Both the position numbers and the translations under genes were made by a program. Source: Prolixibacter denitrificans (GTDB lineage: Bacteria; Bacteroidota; Bacteroidia; Bacteroidales; Prolixibacteraceae). From it: a stretch of DNA of 64,000 nt. This document shows positions 60,776-64,000 of this stretch, in pieces. The DNA is taken from the NCBI RefSeq assembly GCF_003014495.1, contig NZ_PYGC01000013.1:1-64000 (forward strand), written 5' to 3'. Position 1 is the first letter of the stretch; each line of letters opens with the position of its first letter. The notes under the pieces are model-generated. The model did no database searches, had not been told where the DNA came from, and worked only from the letters and a program-made list of their open reading frames with translations.

Positions 60776-60783
60776 TATTTTTG
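60776..60783 (+). promoter_or_regulatory. Promoter -7 element (TATTTTTG) for the GH16 gene
   Basis: Exact TAnnTTTG match, 11 bases before the first ATG (60795) and 26 before the second (60810). The distance favours the second ATG as the translated start. Confidence 0.4.
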
Positions 60784-60794
60784 GATAAATCCAA

Positions 60795-61586
60795 ATGAAA
60801 CCAATCCTCATGAAATGCTTCCTTGCTTTACTCCTATGCTTCTTTCCATTGATTATCAACGCACAAGAACTACAATTAGTCTGGTCGGACGAATTTGACT
60901 ACGAAGGACTTCCCGACTCCACCAAGTGGAATTATGAAACAGGGTTGGTTCGAAACAACGAATCACAGTATTACACAGACCATAGACTGGAGAATGCGCG
61001 CGTAGAAGACGGGAAACTAATTATAACAGCAAGGAAGGAACCCTATGAAGGTGCTGAATACACTTCGGCCAGTTTAAACACGAAGAAAACTTTCAACTTT
61101 ACTTACGGAAGAATTGAAGTACGGGCCCGTCTTCCGAAAGGACGAGGAGTTTGGCCTGCCATCTGGACACTTGGAAGTAATATCGATAGTGTGGGCTGGC
61201 CAGCCTGCGGTGAAATCGACATCATGGAATACGTCGGTTCCAACCCCGACACCATTTACGCCAATGTTCATACCCGCGATTATAACCACAATCTGGGAAC
61301 CGGAAGAGGTGACAAAATCCGTCATGAACACGCCTCAGATGAGTTTCACGTATTTGCCGTTGACTGGTACCACGACCAACTCATCTTCTCAATAGAAGGA
61401 GTGCCCTACTTTGCCTGCAAAGACAACGGCGAAGGAGAAGGTGCCTGGCCTTTCACTAAACCACAATTCCTGCTCATCAATCTGGCCATCGGCGGTTCTT
61501 GGGGCGGTCAGCAAGGCATCGACGATTCAGTTTTCCCTGTCGAGTATCAGATCGATTACGTTCGGATTTACCAGTGGAAAGAATAA
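60795..61586 (+). CDS. GH16 family beta-glucanase (laminarinase type), exported
   Basis: A 263-residue glycoside hydrolase family 16 enzyme with signal peptide (ends INA, about residue 23). Catalytic motif GEIDIMEYVG: nucleophile Glu140, Asp142, acid/base Glu145. Supporting segments: FTYGRIEVRARLPKGRGVWPAIWTLG, HEHASDEFHVFAVDWY, INLAIGGSWGG. Active on beta-1,3 or mixed-linkage glucans such as laminarin. ATG 60810 (MKCFLALLL) may be the real start given the promoter element. No SusCD pair or further GH nearby. Confidence 0.93.
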   Translation: MKPILMKCFLALLLCFFPLIINAQELQLVWSDEFDYEGLPDSTKWNYETGLVRNNESQYYTDHRLENARVEDGKLIITARKEPYEGAEYTSASLNTKKTFNFTYGRIEVRARLPKGRGVWPAIWTLGSNIDSVGWPACGEIDIMEYVGSNPDTIYANVHTRDYNHNLGTGRGDKIRHEHASDEFHVFAVDWYHDQLIFSIEGVPYFACKDNGEGEGAWPFTKPQFLLINLAIGGSWGGQQGIDDSVFPVEYQIDYVRIYQWKE

Positions 61587-61591
61587 ACCGG

Positions 61592-62821
61592 CTATTTTTT
61601 CAAATTCTTCAGCCTTGCCAACAACGGCGGATGTGAATAATGGAAAAACACGTAGGCTTTATGGGGAGTAAGATTGCTCAGGTTTTTCACCGAAAGCTTT
61701 TTCAACGAATTCCCCAACGCTTCAGCCAGTCCATAACTGGCAGCGAAACTATCGGCCTGGTACTCATTTTTCCGGGAAAAGACGTTCATCCCCATCCCGA
61801 TAAGGAAAGAAAGCGGCGTATACAAGATTCCGAAAGCAACCAAACCTACATGAAAGCTCGCCTGGTGAGCACCTAACGCTAACGCAGGTTCCGGTCGACC
61901 GACAACTAGAGAGAAAATATACAGCATGACCGCCGTGTTCAGCAACGACAACAAGAGGCCGGAAACAATGTGTTTCTTCTTGTAGTGACCAATTTCGTGA
62001 GCTAAAACAGCAACAATCTCTTCGTTTTCCATTTCATCCATCAACGTATCGTAAAGTACAATGCGTTTTTTCGCACCAAAACCGGTGAAATAAGCATTGG
62101 CTTTCGTCGAGCGTTTGGAACCATCGATAACAAAAATGTTGTCCAGTTTGAATCCGGCTCTTTCAGAAAAGCGTTGAATAGCATTACGTAACTCACCGTC
62201 TTTCAGTGGTTTCTGTTTATTGAAAAGTGGAACTATCAATGTCGAATAGAACATGGTCATAAACAGCGAGAAAGCCGTAATGACGATTAAAGTATAGACC
62301 CAGAACATTCCCTGCGTCTGCTCATATATCCAAATCACCAGAGCCAATAAACCACCACCGATCACTGCCGCAAGCAACAAACTTTTGATGTGATCGAAAA
62401 TGAAAGTCTTCACGGTAGTTTTATTAAAACCGAACCGTTCCTCGATAACAAAGGTGCTGTACCAACCAAATGGCAAAGTAAGGATGTCGGAAGCCAAGCC
62501 AATAACGCCGAAAAACAACAGTCCCAGCCAGATTGGATTATTGGTCCATTCGCGTAAATAATTATCGAGCCAGCCAAAACCACCCAGGGCAAACATTAAG
62601 ATAATAACCAGAAAACTCAGGGAGGCAGTAATCAGTGAAAAGCGACTTTTTACCTTTTCATATTCCTGCGAACGGGCATATTGCTCTTCATTGTAAATTC
62701 CTTTCAGTTGATCGGGAAGTTGAACCGACAAGGAATTTGAATTTAAATATTCGAGATAACGTTCAAATAGGAAATCCAGAACAATGATTATCAATATGAT
62801 GTAATAGACAGAGTTATGCAT
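61592..62821 (-). CDS. M48 family metallopeptidase (Ste24/CAAX protease-like)
   Basis: A 409-residue inner-membrane zinc protease with about seven helices. HEIGH in LAHEIGHYKKKH is the zinc and catalytic motif; third ligand Glu in NEYQADSFAASYG. YTPLSFLIGMGMNVFSRKNEYQAD is typical of Ste24. Bacterial members take part in membrane protein quality control. Ends five bases from the GH16 stop codon (convergent genes). Confidence 0.92.
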   Translation of the reverse strand: MHNSVYYIILIIIVLDFLFERYLEYLNSNSLSVQLPDQLKGIYNEEQYARSQEYEKVKSRFSLITASLSFLVIILMFALGGFGWLDNYLREWTNNPIWLGLLFFGVIGLASDILTLPFGWYSTFVIEERFGFNKTTVKTFIFDHIKSLLLAAVIGGGLLALVIWIYEQTQGMFWVYTLIVITAFSLFMTMFYSTLIVPLFNKQKPLKDGELRNAIQRFSERAGFKLDNIFVIDGSKRSTKANAYFTGFGAKKRIVLYDTLMDEMENEEIVAVLAHEIGHYKKKHIVSGLLLSLLNTAVMLYIFSLVVGRPEPALALGAHQASFHVGLVAFGILYTPLSFLIGMGMNVFSRKNEYQADSFAASYGLAEALGNSLKKLSVKNLSNLTPHKAYVFFHYSHPPLLARLKNLKK

Positions 62822-62886
62822 CGGTCGCGAGAATTAATTTGTGCGGAGCGAATGTACAAAATATCGACTTCCACCGCAACCAGACA

Positions 62887-63888
62887 TCAACCGCCAAACT
62901 GTTTTTTCAGCTTTCGCTCCTGTTGCAGCCTTGTGGCGAGAATGTTAATATAATCCATGCACTTCTGTTTGTGGTCCTCATTGTCGTACACGTGATATGA
63001 TTTGGAAACCCACTCGAGTGCCAGCTCAATGTGTCCCAGCATTTCACAAGCCAATGCCATATTGAAAGTTGCTTTCGCCCGGATATTTTTATTGTCACTC
63101 TTCGACATTTTAGTCCAGATTTCAGCAGCTTCTTTCCACTGATTTTTCGTTGCCAGAGTATCAGCCTTCTTCATTTCATCGTTTCCCGAATAATAAATCA
63201 ACCGGTCAGTCCATTTCCAGGAAGGTACAAACAGCATTGCGACCCTGGCACCGTTGTTTTCACCGTAAGTATCAAGTACTTCCACAAAGGTCTTTGGATA
63301 CCGGTTATTTTTCTCATAAGCAATCGACTCAGTCCGGTTGGGAATCCAAAGCATGGTATCCGTATAGATTTTCCAATAGGTCTTTGAATCTCCAAGAGCG
63401 TTGAAGAAACCCCAGCGGGAGCCGAGAACAACCTTTTTTACCAACTGAGTCTTTTTACTGTTATCGCTTAACCAAACAGTATCAAGTGCAACCAAAGTCT
63501 GAACTCCCAGCGAATCAGCAAGGGCCGACAACTTATGACGCAACACGGAATCGGGAAACAACAGGCCTTTCGGCATAAAGTCGAGTCCGTTGGAAACTAC
63601 TTCAACACGGTTAAAATACTGAACACTGTCTGTCTGTGATTTAAATCCTTTTAAGGTTTCTGCAGCATATCGGTCTACAATGCTGTCTGCATTCGTTTTG
63701 AGGTCAGTTTCATCTGCTTTCTGAGTTCGGTGAAAGTCGACAATAGCCAGATTCACAATACTGTCAGGCAAGGAAACTGTAGCCGGTTCCATCACCTGCA
63801 TGTCGACAAAACCAAAATTATTTGTGGTATAACATCCCGAAAGAGAAAATAGAATCAACAGACTAGTTAGTAGACTTTTAGTGGTCAT
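62887..63888 (-). CDS. DUF6340-like lipoprotein with TPR region
   Basis: A 333-residue protein with lipobox LLILFSLSGC (Cys about 19). The N-terminal two thirds resemble DUF6340 of Bacteroidota (TVSLPDSIVNLAIVDFHR ... SLGVQTLVALDTVWLSDN); the C-terminal 100 residues contain TPR-like helices (WKEAAEIWTKMSKSDNKNIRAKATFNMALACEMLG). Outer membrane or periplasmic anchoring is likely. Its ATG overlaps the stop codon of an upstream gene (TAATG), so translation is coupled. Confidence 0.8.
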   Translation of the reverse strand: MTTKSLLTSLLILFSLSGCYTTNNFGFVDMQVMEPATVSLPDSIVNLAIVDFHRTQKADETDLKTNADSIVDRYAAETLKGFKSQTDSVQYFNRVEVVSNGLDFMPKGLLFPDSVLRHKLSALADSLGVQTLVALDTVWLSDNSKKTQLVKKVVLGSRWGFFNALGDSKTYWKIYTDTMLWIPNRTESIAYEKNNRYPKTFVEVLDTYGENNGARVAMLFVPSWKWTDRLIYYSGNDEMKKADTLATKNQWKEAAEIWTKMSKSDNKNIRAKATFNMALACEMLGHIELALEWVSKSYHVYDNEDHKQKCMDYINILATRLQQERKLKKQFGG

Positions 63889-64000
63889 TATTTTATTTGT
63901 TGGTTTAGTCTTGAAATTTGTTTTTGGCGAGCCATCAAAATCGCCAGATATTGTCCGGCAACTGGGCCGTACCGCTTGCCGTCCATCAATTTCACTGCCT
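63888..64000 (-). CDS. C-terminal end of a gene cut by the window edge
   Basis: Minus-strand frame open from the window end to TAA at 63890-63888, giving a tail that includes MDGKRYGPVAGQYLAILM and ends QISRLNQQIK. It overlaps the start of the DUF6340-like gene by one base (TAATG), a strong sign of a real gene in the same operon. The family cannot be told from 37 residues. Confidence 0.55.
   Translation of the reverse strand, partial: AVKLMDGKRYGPVAGQYLAILMARQKQISRLNQQIK

Overview
The window looks like a chromosomal segment of a member of the Bacteroidota, probably of the Marinilabiliales or Prolixibacteraceae. This is inferred from gene families (SusCD-free but Bacteroidota-type lipoproteins, DUF6340, LytS/LytTR pairs next to MacAB-TolC type efflux, a 4-gene Hdr/Qmo plus TusA/DsrE cluster), from TAnnTTTG promoter -7 elements, and from the scarcity of Shine-Dalgarno sites. 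It holds about 57 protein genes and no rRNA, tRNA, CRISPR array or transposase that I can recognise.

Layout. 0.2-5.8 kb: ROK-family protein, two TPR proteins, a long RelA/SpoT protein with a degraded hydrolase half, and an outer-membrane-type protein. 5.9-12.4 kb: lipoprotein, CBM9-like protein, tryptophanase (with a previously unlisted 25-codon leader peptide containing tandem Trp codons and a terminator-like hairpin in front of it), lipid kinase, Mut7-C RNase-domain protein, YebC. 12.4-24.3 kb: signalling and efflux: a hybrid histidine kinase, then a six-gene minus-strand block (TolC-like, MacA-like, ABC ATPase, ABC permease, LytS-type kinase, LytTR regulator), then a second hybrid kinase. 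24.3-27.1 kb: accessory island with REP-like hairpins, a 41-bp tandem array of about 11 copies, an AT-rich orphan gene with a HEPN-type RNase motif, and an attC-like inverted repeat behind it. 27.1-34 kb: housekeeping and membrane genes, with members of a dispersed intergenic repeat family.

34.1-38.2 kb: a four-gene operon (GntP permease, RidA, DSD1-type PLP enzyme with a Zn-type HxC motif, M19 dipeptidase) that reads as a D-serine or D-amino-acid utilisation pathway, preceded by an 11-bp-stem inverted repeat. 38.4-46 kb: PAS kinase, aldo/keto reductase, PLP decarboxylase, small conserved proteins, and a degenerate 21-bp tandem array. 46.4-50.8 kb: rhodanese and TSUP exporter, then a Zn/Mn-type ABC transporter whose ATPase carries an N-terminal DUF1893 domain. 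50.9-52.4 kb: MarR regulator and membrane protein.

52.4-59.8 kb: the most interesting block, eight minus-strand genes encoding two DsrE-family proteins, TusA, an MvhD-like protein, two HdrA-like flavoproteins (QmoA-like and QmoB-like), a small winged-helix protein and a QmoC-like membrane Fe-S/cytochrome protein. It is divergent from a Crp/Fnr regulator with a perfect TGTGA-N6-TCACA box between them. No dsrAB, aprAB or sat is present in the window, so the substrate is open; a sulfur-carrier protein route feeding or drawing electrons from the quinone pool is the natural hypothesis. 60-64 kb: Spy-like Met-rich protein, GH16 glucanase, M48 protease, DUF6340 lipoprotein and the tail of one further gene.
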